A stretch of 64,000 nucleotides of DNA from Peronospora farinosa (Eukaryota > Oomycota > Peronosporomycetes > Peronosporales > Peronosporaceae): positions 1 through 64,000 of the forward strand of contig CANTFK010000226.1 of NCBI GenBank assembly GCA_947646735.1, given 5' to 3'. The notes beneath the pieces are model-generated. The model worked only from the letters and a program-made list of their open reading frames with translations, did not search any database and was not told where the DNA came from. Each line of letters begins with the position of its first letter. Within the stretch, counting starts at the first letter, position 1. Positions 55,073 to 64,000 of this stretch are shown here, piece after piece. The position numbers and the translations under genes were made by a program.

Positions 55073-55900
55073 TTGTCGGTGGAAGCGGTCAGAAATTGCA
55101 GCAAAATGTCGGAGGATTATGAGATAAGTGAAGAGGGACTACTGGTGTACTGCCCCGGCCAGAGAATCAAGGGAGACGACCGAGACATAACTACCAGATT
55201 GGTGATACCTGAGAGTCTCCAAGCCGACGTCCTCCATCATTATCATACGAGTTTGGAAGGCGGACATCAGGGAATCGGGCGTACTTATCATCGGATCCGA
55301 CGATATTGCCATTGGAGGGGTCTGTTCCGTAGTGTTCAGAAATATGTGGGTCAGTGCATGGATTTTGAGACTGGGAAAGGGAGACCCACTTTACAAGGGA
55401 AGTCTCCGGAGAATGTTGAGGCGACGTACCCCTTCCAAATTATCGCGATGGACCACATACCATCTCTCCCCAAGTCGTATAAAGAAAAAGAATACAGGAC
55501 TACTGATCTGGGCGACCTGTTCACAGATTATGTGATGGCTAAGGCTAGTGCGTCACGGACAGCCCAGACAGTAGCTGAAGGATATGAGGAATGCGTTTTC
55601 CTCCGTTTTGGTGCCAGTGAGACGATCCGTCACGATCGGGAACCGGGGTTTATGTCGGACTTCTTCCGAGCTTTCAGCCGTATGGTGGGTCAACGTCAGA
55701 GAGTTACCATGGCCTACCGACCTCAAGCGAACGGCACTGCGGATAGAATGGTCCAGACTCTGACGAGATCGCTCAAGATGTACGTAGCCGACGTGGGACA
55801 GCGAGACTGGGATGAATACGCGGAACGGTTGACATTCGCGTTAAACACGGCTCAAGACAGAGTGCGGGCAGAAACACCGTTCTATCTGGTCCATGGATAA
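55073..55900 (+). pseudogene. Integrase of element D
   Basis: An open frame of 275 codons. Zinc-binding region HHYHTSLEGGHQGIGRTYHR and VQKYVGQCMDFETGKG, where the second Cys is Phe. Core: FQIIAMDHIPSLPKSYKEKE (first Asp), IRHDREPGFMSDFFRAFSRM (second Asp), and RPQANGTADRMVQTLTRSLK, where the third acid is Asp instead of Glu. Then LTFALNTAQDRVRAETPFYL. The changed Cys and Glu suggest loss of activity although the frame is open. Confidence 0.88.
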
Positions 55901-55924
55901 GATGCTAGGACCACTTTTGAGACT

Positions 55925-56608
55925 ATGTTACCGGTGGTAAACACTCGACGTCGAGAATCAGGACCTCGGAGATGGAGATATCGGATTCAAAGTCACTATC
56001 AGCGAGCGAGAGGCCAAGTCAACAAGAACCTACGAGCGGCTAATCAGGCTCGGGTGCAAGCAAAAAATGAAGGGGTAGTCGGCCACGAAATTCAGCCAGG
56101 GACCCAGGTATGGCTATACTTTGACCTGAGTGAAAGAGGGGTATGCCAAAAGATTGGCCCACCTATGGCACGGACCGTTCCGAGTCCAGGAGTTAGTTGG
56201 AGATCATGCGGTACGTCTGGAGTTACGAGGTACAGAATACAGACTATTCCCAATCGTGCACATCTCCAAGCTCAAGCCCGTCAGAGAGTTCCCCGATCGA
56301 CCGAACAGCGAGCTGAAAGTGGATGGAACAGATCGAGTCGACTTCGACGAATGCCTGTTACCAGAAGACAGCTGGGTGCGGGAATTGTAGGTAGGCGAGT
56401 ATGAAGTCGAAGAAATTTTAGAGAGTCGTACAGGAAAAAAACTCGGCATGGAAGGCAACAACGAGAGTTCCTCGTGCAATGGAAGGGACACCCTGACCCC
56501 TCGTGGGTGGACGAAGTGGATCTGAATTGCGGAGCTTTACTCCGAGACTTCGAGCGCAAGAAGACAAGCCATAATCGCTTCGAAGTAATGCAAAGCCATG
56601 AAAACTAG
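55925..56608 (+). pseudogene. Integrase C-terminus and chromodomain of element D
   Basis: Basic segment QVNKNLRAANQARVQAK, then AHLWHGPFRVQELVGDHAVR with HISKLKPVREFP (GPF/Y module), then YEVEEILESRTGKK, REFLVQWKGHPDPSWVDEVD and LNCGALLRDFERKK (chromodomain, about 56395-56570). Spread over two frames with a TAG at 56388. Ends at TAG near 56608. Confidence 0.8.
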
Positions 56609-56640
56609 CGGACTGTACCAAGATCCTTGGAAGGTAGACC

Positions 56641-56740
56641 TGGTCCCTCATTGGTCGAACGAGACCCTCATTGGTCGACCCGGTCCATCGTTAGTAGACC
56701 CGGTCCATCGTTGGTAGACCCGGTCCATCGTTGGTAGATC
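56641..56740. repeat. 20-bp tandem repeat downstream of element D pol
   Basis: Five units of 20 bases; the last three read CGGTCCATCGTTGGTAGACC with one change, the first two are looser. It lies between the pol end and the end of the antisense coding region. Confidence 0.85.
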
Positions 56741-56922
56741 TGGGTCTCCTATGGGGAGACCTCGACATTTCACGAGTCCGATGTATAGAAGAATGAAGAA
56801 CAAAGGAGGAAGACTGACAAGATCAACTAGAATAGAGGAAAGCATGGCAAGGGGAGATAGAAGATGGATAAGCACACAAAATAGGATCGAAGAGAAAAGA
56901 AGATTCATGTTCAAGGGAAGAC

Positions 56923-58600
56923 CTAAGAGGGAGGCCCAAAATTGCCTTTGAGGCGTGGAACTAGAGCGCCAGGATGGTGCACAGAAGACAACCGATACTG
57001 GGTGAGCCACGGCCACGCGGAATCCGACACCAGAAGGGCCTCAAGCAGGTCGACCGGGTCCGACCCCTCTTCACGACCAGGGACCCAATAAACCACACGG
57101 AGGGTTCGAGGAAGATGACGGAAGAAGGGATCCAGGAAGATGTCGAGATCGTAGTGGCCCTTGCTCATCCCAATGAAGATAAGGTCGACCACTTCCCGCC
57201 AAGCTCGAGTTGCCCGACTCCGACGCTTCTTCCGCGCGTTGAAGTAGGACGCGAGGAAAACGTTCACTCGCGCTTGGTCCTTGGAGATCCACAAGCAGTG
57301 GGTCGCCTCCCAAAGAGCTTGACTATGCTCTTCTTCAAACTGTTTGTAAACCGCCGCCAACTGGGCGAACCAGCCAACAAGTCGGAAGTACATGGGCTGC
57401 ATGGGAACACGAGCTTCCACCCAAGGTTCCGCCGCTAGCAATCTCTTGATCATTGGAGGGTTCACCAACGACCTCTTCCATTTGGGGGGCCGGTCGAGGT
57501 TTCCGTCCGGAGGGCCAAACCAACCCCAAGGTAGATCGAGATGGTCGATCAAGTCTTATGGAGACATTGTTACAATGTACCAAGAATTGACCAGGTCGAC
57601 CGGCCAAGGCGCCACTCCCGCGGCAGAGAAGGTCTTCGACTGCATGTACCTTGGGATGATGGCATCCTTGTGGAGCGATTAAGAGTCGGTCGGAAGGGTA
57701 GATTGTTGTTTTCAACCGTGGGCGCGTTCGTTTCCTTCTCCGCGGACGCCTCAGTCTCCGAGTAAGACGTCCCGAACATCGCTTGCTTCAGCTAGAGGCC
57801 GGAAGCCGAGGGGTACTCAGGGAGGGAGTAGACATCGGAGGAAGACTTGAAAAATTTGTATTAATGAGGCGTCGACCAAAGGGACGAGACTTGGCCAGGG
57901 CCTCCCGAAGCTTCTCGCTGTCGTCGCTGAGGTCGTCGTCCGAAGACTCAAGCACGACAGGGGAACGACCACCAGAGACCGCCGACGGTGGTATCGCAAA
58001 GGCGTCGGGCTTCGGAAGCTTGGGAGCTTTGGCGGGTACCCGGGATGACGGCCGCCGGGACCGTTTACCAAGAGCTTTCGCCGGCCGCGAAGGGGAACAT
58101 GCGGCCGGGGGCGAAACTGCCGAAGGAGTAGCTGGTCCCGGAGGTGGCCCGTCAGAGAAGTCGACATGGTCGAGCTCTGCGGCGAGAAGCGAGTACCGGC
58201 TTCGGATGTGGTCGACCTTCCATCGCAGACGGTCCACCAGTGCAGTCTCGCGCTGGAGAGCTTCGCGAAGTTGGGCCACCAGCCGGGACTTGTCGCGCAG
58301 TGCCTCCTCCAACCGCTCACAACGAGTGGCCAACAAGGCGGCCGAAGGGGGAAGGACACCTAGCCGACCCTCGCAGTCTTCGATGCGGCGGGAATGGGCG
58401 TCCGCGAGGGCTTGCAATTCCCGCAGAGCTGCCCGTACGTTGACGGGTGCGGAAGACGGACGGTCAACCATGGGGGTCGGCGTGACAGGAGCATCTGCTG
58501 TCTCGGCAGGAGGCAAAGCGGTGGAAACAGGAGAGCTGTGAACGACAACAGTTTCAGCAGCACTCGACGGCGAAGACACCGGCCCGGGAAGGTCGGCCAA
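56923..58600 (-). pseudogene. Antisense coding region of element D (aORF-D)
   Basis: Opposite to element D, beyond pol. From the right: a 270-codon open frame (58600-57788) with Pro/Ser-rich start, a coiled coil (LRELQALADAHSRRIEDCEG, RCERLEEALRDKSRLVAQLR), a basic Pro-rich part (KALGKRSRRPSSRVPAKAPK) and an acidic Ser patch (LESSDDDLSDDSEK). After a frame break a second open frame (57552-56923) continues with a Trp/Phe-rich domain: MYFRLVGWFAQLAAVYKQFE, ARVNVFLASYFNARKKRRSR, YDLDIFLDPFFRHLPRTLRV. No ATG is found at its beginning; the longest frame starts with TTG. The coiled coil is N-terminal here, unlike A and B, so homology with aORF-A and -B is not shown. It could also be gag of another minus-strand element. 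Confidence 0.45.
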
Positions 58601-58950
58601 GGACGCCTCTCTACATGGAGAGGCAACCGAAGGCGCGACGGCGATTAAAGTCGGCTCTTCAGACGTTGGGTCAGCGGACGGTGGGTCAGCAGATGAGGGG
58701 TTAGAACCAGGGGCGATTTAAGGCGCTGGGGCGACCGAGGTAGGCTCTTCAGTCGGTGGATCAGCGGACGGTGGGTCAGCAGACGACTCTGGACCAGTTA
58801 ATACAAGGAACAGACCAGTCGACGCAAGGAATCAGAGCTTCAGGCAAGGATAGAGTAAAGGAGCTAAAAGGATAGGAATATATTAAATACGACTCAATTT
58901 GCGATCTACTTGGCAAGTAATCGTCGCGCTGTAAAGGAACTCTAATCTGG
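58601..58950 (-). repeat. Duplicated segment upstream of aORF-D
   Basis: About 90 bases are duplicated between 58650 and 58795. The minus-strand frame reads SADPPSADPTSEEPT-like twice, separated by a TAA at about 58720. It may be the decayed N-terminus of aORF-D. Nothing is recognised from 58800 to 58950. Confidence 0.55.
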
Positions 58951-59131
58951 CCACACGCCTGTTCCGGGGAAGGGATATATTTGGCCCCCCCCCCCCCCGT
59001 TGAAGACAGGCGTGTGGTCAGACACAAGTGCGAGCTGAACCCCACATGGCACGAATCCGTCACCCAAGAAGAACTTGCTCTAAGCTACTTACTGTTCCGG
59101 GAAGGGATATATTTTGGCCCCCCGTCGAAGA
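58951..59131. repeat. Two stem-loops with C-tracts and a TATA-like core
   Basis: CCACACGCCTGT (58951-58962) and ACAGGCGTGTGG (59006-59017) form a 12-bp stem around CCGGGGAAGGGATATATTTGG and a run of C. A second, shorter version at 59090-59131 repeats TGTTCCGGGAAGGGATATAT and a C-run. A third partial AATATATTTGGCC is at 59170. It lies upstream of aORF-D in its sense, so it could be its promoter region or an LTR part. Confidence 0.6.
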
Positions 59132-59614
59132 CAGTTGTGTAGCGAAGTTCAAGTGCGAATAGATCTCCAGAATATATTTGGCCTGTGAGCTCGTTCGAGT
59201 AGCAACACCCCCCAAGACCCGCTATCGGAAGCGGTCTCCCTCACCTCAAGGTCCGGGAGCAACGTAAAGGTCAGGTGGTTAATACCCCTGAAACAGAAGG
59301 AAAAGGCCAGGGACGACAAGCGCCCCTGAAGGATTTGGCTCTAAGTCCACTCTCGACAAGGTCGATCGAGTGGCCACCTACCGGCCCACCGAGTGAAGCA
59401 TATCCACTAGAGGCCCCCCAGGTCTACCTCCCTCAAGGCAGACATCTACATCGTCACCAAGTCCTCCGAAGAGTGCAACCCGCCAGCCGACGGGTACCCA
59501 AGGTGAGAGAAGGTCCATACGCGGCATCGGGGTACCCCCTCCGGCAGTCGGCAGTCCGGCACAGTGAGTGGTTTGGGGTCTCATCATACAATTTTGAGAA
59601 CCCACTTCACCCCA
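59132..59614. other. Right end of element D, no gene recognised
   Basis: GC-rich, with many GGTCGACC-like and CCCCCCA runs. I cannot define an LTR end. The join with element B is at about 59614, where TTTAGTTCGAACAG of the B linker begins. Confidence 0.4.
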
Positions 59615-60042
59615 CTTTAGTTCGAACAGAAACAGATCCCACGTCATATCCGAGAGATTTACTACCTCCTCGGCAGATGCCAAGACAAGTTGAGCACCTC
59701 AACTGAGGATGCCTCCGGCATTTTGTCTTCGACGGCCTCGAACAACTCGTTCGTAGGTCCGTCCTCTTGGACCGAGACTGATCCAAGGGTCACTCGTTTC
59801 GACGTGCCCTTTATCGTCTTAATACGTCTGGTGCTCGTTCTTCGAGTCACCACTAACTTTGACGTGGAAGAAGGTGTCGTTGCTGTATTAGCTAACGCAT
59901 TCCTTCCAACCGCACCAGGCTCTTGGCTCTGTGCCGGTTCTTGTGACGTTTGACTTCCTGTCAGCCCACCATCAATTGCCACAGGCTCTCGGCTCTGTGC
60001 AGGACCATTGGACGCATGACTACCTGTCATCGCCCCATTCAC
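59615..60042 (-). pseudogene. Protease-RT linker of element B, right part
   Basis: Homologous to 13337-13770: MNGAMTGSHASNGPAQSREP, GGLTGSQTSQEPAQSQEPGA (the two tandem copies), KLVVTRRTSTRRIKTIKG and EDGPTNELFEAVEDKMPEAS. It breaks off at 59615 where D begins. Roughly 95% like the left copy. Confidence 0.75.
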
Positions 60043-60700
60043 TACACCAGCCTTTTCGACCTAGGTAGGAATATGTATCACCTGGCTTTCCGCCAGTGCA
60101 CTTCCAACTAATACTCCTTTCGTGCTGGGTAGTTCCTGGTGTCGATTGACATACCGTCATCGCACCCTCCACTGTGTTGGACACAGCATCAGCCACATAA
60201 GCCTCTCGCAAGAGCACATCCTTTCCGGTGTCTTGCGTAGAGCTAGCGACTGTGCGTGTACGCCAGTCTATCCATGGTTGGTGTTTAGCCAACCAAGGCA
60301 TGCCTAGGATGAGGTCATACGGACTCTCCATACCTAGCACTGTGAACTTCTCTTTACAGGAGAAGTCACTGAAACTGAATGCGAGTTCAGCTTGAACTCC
60401 CTCCGATTTAACGAGCGCGCCGTTCTTTAAACGAACGATCGCCTTTTCTCGCCTGCCATCCTGGCAAAGCGACTCATAACTCGCCGGTCTCCTTTTCAGA
60501 GCCGCGAGTTTCACAAAGTTTTGTGATGCATCCGAATCCACGAGAAGGGTCATCACTTGGTCATAGCCTCGTACTCGAGCGCTATAGACCAAAAGATTTG
60601 AGGTCCTACCTTTCGGAACCTCAGGACTATGCTACCCATTTGTTCGATCACTTTGAACATAGGGGTAGCTTCAAAGTAGTGCATCCCACCCCGTACTACG
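60043..60700 (-). pseudogene. Aspartic protease of element B, right part
   Basis: LLVDSDASQNFVKLAALKRR, with the retropepsin DSG changed to DSD, then FTVLGMESPYDLILGMPWLA and KHQPWIDWRTRTVASS. Unlike the left copy, the frame continues after GMPWLA. The upstream end near 60700 contains the decayed gag-pol hairpin (GTAGT and ACTAC arms around GGGGTGGGATG). Confidence 0.82.
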
Positions 60701-61765
60701 CTCCCGCATTTCCCGACCCATCTTGGGCAGGTGCTGAACCCGTGCGTCGTGTACGCTGGTTTTTCGCACCTCCCTTCGGGTTGGGAGCCTTCTTGCTGGC
60801 TGCCTTAGCACCAGCAGCTTCTTTGGCATAGCAGAGAGCCATCATATGGCCTCGCTTGCCGCACTTGTAGCAGATCCCATCTGCATTGCCTAACTCCATA
60901 GGAGTGGCATCAGACCTCTCGGTCGACGGCCTGTAATAGGCTGTCGCCGAGGCGCTGTTGTAGGATTGCTCCTCAACTAAGGCAATGTCTTCTATCGTTG
61001 CTGGCACCTTTCTAAAAAGGTCCTGACGCGATGGGCCGTCCCTAAGTCCATTCATGAACGTGGCCACCTTGATACGTTCCGGTATCGGTTTCCCATTAAT
61101 GGACGCCGACAGCGAACGCATCTCCTGCACAAATTCTTGCAGAGAGCGTTTCGCCTGTCGTGATCCAAAGAAGCGCGCCTAAACAACACTTCATCTTTAG
61201 GCGGCTGATACATGGCGCGAATCTTTGCCTTAAAGATCGCCCATGATGGAAATGCATCAGCATTTGCCATCAGCGCAGAGTATGCCCACTCTGACGCTTT
61301 GCCACGCAAGTTGGACATGGCATACGACACCATTCTGGTGTCGTCTTCGATGAGCTGCGCCACTCCACATTGCTCAACTGCTAATAGCCAGTGGACAATC
61401 GTATGTTGGTCAGTCCCATCAAACTTCGGAGGGTCCATCCGAATGGGCCACGGTTGAGTAGGCCGGGCAGAGGGCGTCTCAACAGTTCTGTTGAGAGCCT
61501 CATTACGTGCCTTCTCAAGCCTAAACTCATACTGAGCCTTATTGATGGACTCAGCGGTGGCTTGGCTGTTTACCTCGGACGCGTTTCTACGCTGTCCGAG
61601 CACAAACGCCTCAAATTGCTCCAACTGAGCAACATGTTGCTCAGGAGGACAATGCAAGAGATTGACCAGGGCTTGTTCACCAAGTCCCTGCGCCATATGC
61701 TCTGCCAACTTCCTATGATGTTGGGAGAGGTGAGGGGAGTCACTCCAGTCCATATTAAGGACCAT
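60696..61765 (-). pseudogene. Gag of element B
   Basis: Most likely start ATG 61765 or 61753. N-terminal helical region (HHRKLAEHMAQGLGEQALVN, EQHVAQLEQFEAFVLGQRRN), then MDPPKFDGTDQHTIVHWLLA, YAMSNLRGKASEWAYSALM and FPSWAIFKAKIRAMYQPPKD (Retrotrans_gag). A frameshift near 61180 leads to QEMRSLSASI, ATFMNGLRDGPSRQDLFRKV, and the zinc knuckle CYKCGKRGHMMALC. It ends at a TAG near 60696. One frameshift makes it a pseudogene; otherwise it is well kept. Confidence 0.88.
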
Positions 61766-61807
61766 ATCAACCACACGCACGCTCCGAGAGACGGGTCGTG
61801 GGAAGGA

Positions 61808-61822
61808 CTACTAGTGCTACCA
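61808..61822 (-). promoter_or_regulatory. Primer-binding site of element B
   Basis: TGGTAGCACTAGTAG in element sense, two bases inside the 5' LTR, identical to family A. Confidence 0.65.
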
Positions 61823-61824
61823 AG

Positions 61825-62424
61825 TGTAGACGGGCACTTCTACGAAGTTGCCTCGTGCTACGAGCACACACCTTATGCACAAGCGAGGAAGCGGTTAGAC
61901 CGTCTTACCTTTGCGTGCGAGGGTGGTTAGGAGGTTGGTCGACTGCTTAAGCAGTCGTACCACCAGTTGCCTCTCGCTTAAGCGAGAGTGCAACGAACTT
62001 CTAAGACAAGAAGGCACCGACGTCACGTAGAAGTTTCTCAACTTCTCGTGCGTGGTGCTTCGGTGTTTAGCAAATTCAAGACTGAGCTATATTTAATAAA
62101 TTATAATTAAATATAAACTTATCTACTGATTGGTTATATATGTATATAGATCGGATACGCGACTCTTTTGAAGCGTATCCTGTCGCATGATCTTAAATCT
62201 AGATTTAAGATCGCAACTGACGTCCTTCTGAGACGTCGCGATGCCTAGCTTCAACTAGCGTCATCCCTTCTTATGTGAATTCATCAATGGATATCACATT
62301 CACGAGGGTGGATCACATTTGTGTATCGCACCCAAGTGACAGGTCAAAAGTAATCATGGATACTTTTGGACCAAACATTAAGTATATTACTTAATGTTTA
62401 CGTGTAACTAGATGCCCTGTTACA
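61825..62424 (-). repeat. Family B LTR (5' LTR)
   Basis: TGTAGACGGGCACTTC to CCCTGTTACA, 600 bases, the partner of 8416-9015. The target duplication CATAC follows directly. Confidence 0.92.
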
Positions 62425-62429
62425 CATAC
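62425..62429. repeat. Target-site duplication CATAC, right copy
   Basis: Identical to 8411-8415, directly outside the right LTR. Confidence 0.8.
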
Positions 62430-63630
62430 TGATAGTCGATAGATGAAATTTCGACTGGATCAGCGTCAAAATTTGCCAATAGAGCGCGGCGATTCGTAGC
62501 AGCCTTAGCCCAAATGGGAATATCAGGAAGAACAGAAGTCGTGTCAATTGATTCGGAAAGAAATTTATTGAAATCCAAAGCTAAGGAGGAGGAAGCAACA
62601 TCACTGATCAAGTTTTCGAGATCAGGAAGCTCATTACCCACAGACATATCGCGAGCCAAAGGGGAGGACACCGAGGCGGCATCGACCACCTGTAAAGGCG
62701 CGCGTAAAGACGAAGAGAATCCAGGAGGCGAGATCGAGGCGGGAAGCATATCCGAAGATTTCTTATCCAAAGAATACTTATTCGAAGATTTCTTATCCTA
62801 GGTACTGGTCGGGGAGGAGGTCTGGCGTGCGGCATCCGTAGCGTGGTGTACAGAACCTGCAGCTTGACGTGCGGCATCTGCAGCTTGGCGTAGCCGAATA
62901 GATGGTGGCGTAACGCGATTATAACGAAAAACTTTGTGGTTAATAATACACGCTCGTAACGACACCATACCATCTTCTGGGGACGGAAACTTAATGTCAC
63001 GCAGTGGGTCAGCAGCAGCTGGAACCAGAATAGCCGGTGCCTGACCTTGACCAAAGTAAACCGTGCGTTTACGGGATGGAAGCCCGTTACGCAGAAAAGT
63101 TGGGAGAATACAAGTGAGAGGAGCCCTCTTGCGTTCATACCACTCGAAAATCATAAGGTCAGTGAGCTCATTAGGTAGGCGCACTAAGTCCACGAAGTAA
63201 CGAGATCCATAATTAGAAAATCGTGCAATCTGGATATGCGTGCCAAATGCATTGAGCTTGACCAGGCTGAGTTTGGACGCCATATCGTAAGACGCACACG
63301 TAAAGCGGACTCCATAATTCGGGATGAGTTTAAAATTTTGAAGCAGACGAGCTTGGCGTGCGTCTTTCCACATCTAGGGTTGCAAATCTCTTTTGCAAGT
63401 TTATTAAGTACATCAGTCAAATCTTTCTGCTTAACGACGCCAGAGAAAGGAATTCACATGCGATGGAGTTCCGAGGACGCCACCGGCGTGGGGGCCAGCT
63501 TTAAAGCGTTAGAACGAAGCGCATCCAAGTTGTTCGAAGCCAATTCCGCCTCACTTGCCTTCAACAGAGAATCAGTTGGAAGATGGCGAGAATACTCGGG
63601 GCGTCTTGGCGTCTGTCGAAGATTAGGCAT
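62430..63630 (-). pseudogene. LINE ORF1, 5' half
   Basis: Start ATG at 63630 (MPNLRQTPRRPEYSRHLPTD), then EAELASNNLDALRSNALKLA, a stop, IPFSGVVKQKDLTDVLNKLA and, in another frame, RFTCASYDMASKLSLVKLNA, VDLVRLPNELTDLMIFEWYE and FLRNGLPSRKRTVYFGQGQA. An Ala-rich repeat (RQAADAARQAAGSVHHATDA) follows, then LPDLENLISDVASSSLALDF to SSIDYQY at the LTR junction. It continues at 8410. No RNA-binding motif recognised, though the basic character and position fit a LINE ORF1. About three frame breaks. Confidence 0.65.
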
Positions 63631-63940
63631 GGTGCGTGAAAAACCAGTCGCTCTCGTAAGGGAATCTCCACCACGTGCAATATGCAGGAGCCGTCAGAAA
63701 AACAGTGAGGTAGATCCAAACGGAGAGCAAAAGAGAGGTCGTAGGGATAACGACAAAGGCAGCAAAGCGAAGCGAGGCGAGGCAAAGCGCGCAAACGACC
63801 CAAGCACGAGCGCAGCAAGCAACGAAGGGTGACAAGGCACACTGGGGCAGGTCGGCGTTGGGACGAACTGAGGCCGGAGGCGGAGTCGAAGGCTGGGGCT
63901 GAAGGCGGGGGGACGACGGTCGAGCAGGGCAGGAACGTGG
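63631..63940 (-). other. LINE 5' leader
   Basis: GC-rich (AGCGAGGCGAGGC-type runs) upstream of the ORF1 start and ending where B-like gag sequence begins. It would hold the internal promoter of the LINE. I see no clear motif. Confidence 0.45.
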
Positions 63941-63941
63941 T

Positions 63942-64000
63942 CGCTGGCACCTTTCTAAAAAGGGCCTAACGCGATGGAAGAGGCAATTGACATTGCCTTA
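63942..64000 (-). pseudogene. B-like gag fragment at the window edge
   Basis: GCTGGCACCTTTCTAAAAAG, then GGCCTAACGCGATGG closely match element B gag near 61000-61042, in the same orientation. This suggests the LINE itself had inserted into an older B-like element. Continues beyond the window. Confidence 0.65.

Larger units (their letters stand above)
51605..59614 (+). mobile_element. Element D: gypsy retrotransposon with dual RNase H, 5' truncated
   Basis: A different gypsy lineage on the + strand: protease, RT, RNase H, second RNase H, integrase, chromodomain, and an antisense coding region beyond pol. The LTR and gag on the left are missing; the sequence begins abruptly inside element C at 51605. 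The right limit is where B resumes (59615). No target duplication and no clear LTR pair. RT-RNase H-RNase H-integrase is the order reported for oomycete elements that resemble plant Tat elements. Confidence 0.75.
8416..62424 (-). mobile_element. Family B gypsy element expanded into a 54-kb nest
   Basis: The outer boundaries are two 600-base LTRs (8416-9015, 61825-62424) flanked by the CATAC duplication inside a LINE ORF1. Element sense is minus: gag and the primer-binding site are beside the right LTR, the polypurine tract beside the left. A complete element would be about 7 to 8 kb. Here it holds other elements and a host gene. The left fragment (to 14623) and right fragment (from 59615) overlap in content by about 1.3 kb (linker, protease and gag zinc knuckle), so the nest is not explained by simple insertions alone. 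Confidence 0.7.

Noticed and set aside
57817..58648. Other open frames over aORF-D on both strands
   Set aside because: GC-rich DNA gives long shadow frames; only the 58600-57788 minus frame shows coiled-coil heptads and sensible domain order.
1..64000. Secreted effector genes (RxLR, Crinkler, elicitin types) expected in an oomycete
   Set aside because: I found no signal peptide followed by RxLR-EER, no LFLAK start and no elicitin cysteine pattern in any open frame.
1..64000. tRNA, rRNA or other structured RNA genes
   Set aside because: No cloverleaf with recognisable A and B boxes and no rRNA blocks were seen by eye; a covariance-model scan would be needed to be certain.

Overview
The window looks like a piece of an oomycete genome, Peronosporales-like (Phytophthora or a downy mildew). 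The basis is several Ty3/gypsy families of oomycete type, an L1-like LINE, a gypsy element with a second RNase H domain, and matches to the oomycete 16-nt transcription initiator. Almost everything is nested, mostly decayed retrotransposon. The only intact host gene I recognise is a mitochondrial 4-aminobutyrate aminotransferase at 16336-17850 (+).

Layout. 1-148 and 2327-2837 are LTR remnants of family A. 3130-8410 (-) is the left part of a LINE whose right part is 62430-63940. The LINE is split by family B LTRs at 8416-9015 and 61825-62424, which share the 5-bp target duplication CATAC, so a 54-kb nest lies inside the LINE. Inside the nest are: a left B fragment (9016-14623); an array of short palindromic repeats and the aminotransferase gene (14624-17850); a decayed unrecognised gene (about 18060-20100); a nearly complete family A element (20370-28479, -); an RNase H fragment (about 29470); a 5.19-kb near-identical inverted pair of family E elements (30783-35971 and 37867-43054); an orphan chromodomain (about 44000); a decayed A-like element A2 (about 44700-46896); a B-like mosaic element C (46897-51604); a dual-RNase-H gypsy element D (51605-59614, +); and the right part of B (59615-62424). 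Past the LINE start, 63942-64000 is again B-like gag.

How the parts relate. A, B, A2 and E share the LTR start TGTAAYRGGG (TGTGACGGG in C) and, where visible, a similar primer-binding site. All have the order gag, protease, linker, RT/RNase H, integrase, with a chromodomain where it survives. Two features stand out. (i) A, B and C carry an antisense ORF between the 3' LTR and the end of pol; the A, B and C proteins look like diverged homologues with shared motifs and order. Element D has a different antisense coding region in the same place. (ii) A and E carry a strong hairpin containing the gag stop codon where gag passes to the -1 frame of pol; E also has a canonical slippery heptamer, and weaker versions are visible in A2 and B. 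The protease-RT linker has independently expanded tandem repeats in A, E, A2 and (two copies) B.

Limits. All assignments are by eye from translated motifs. Percent identities are rough, LINE ends are approximate, and nest or palindrome structures of this kind can also come from assembly errors.
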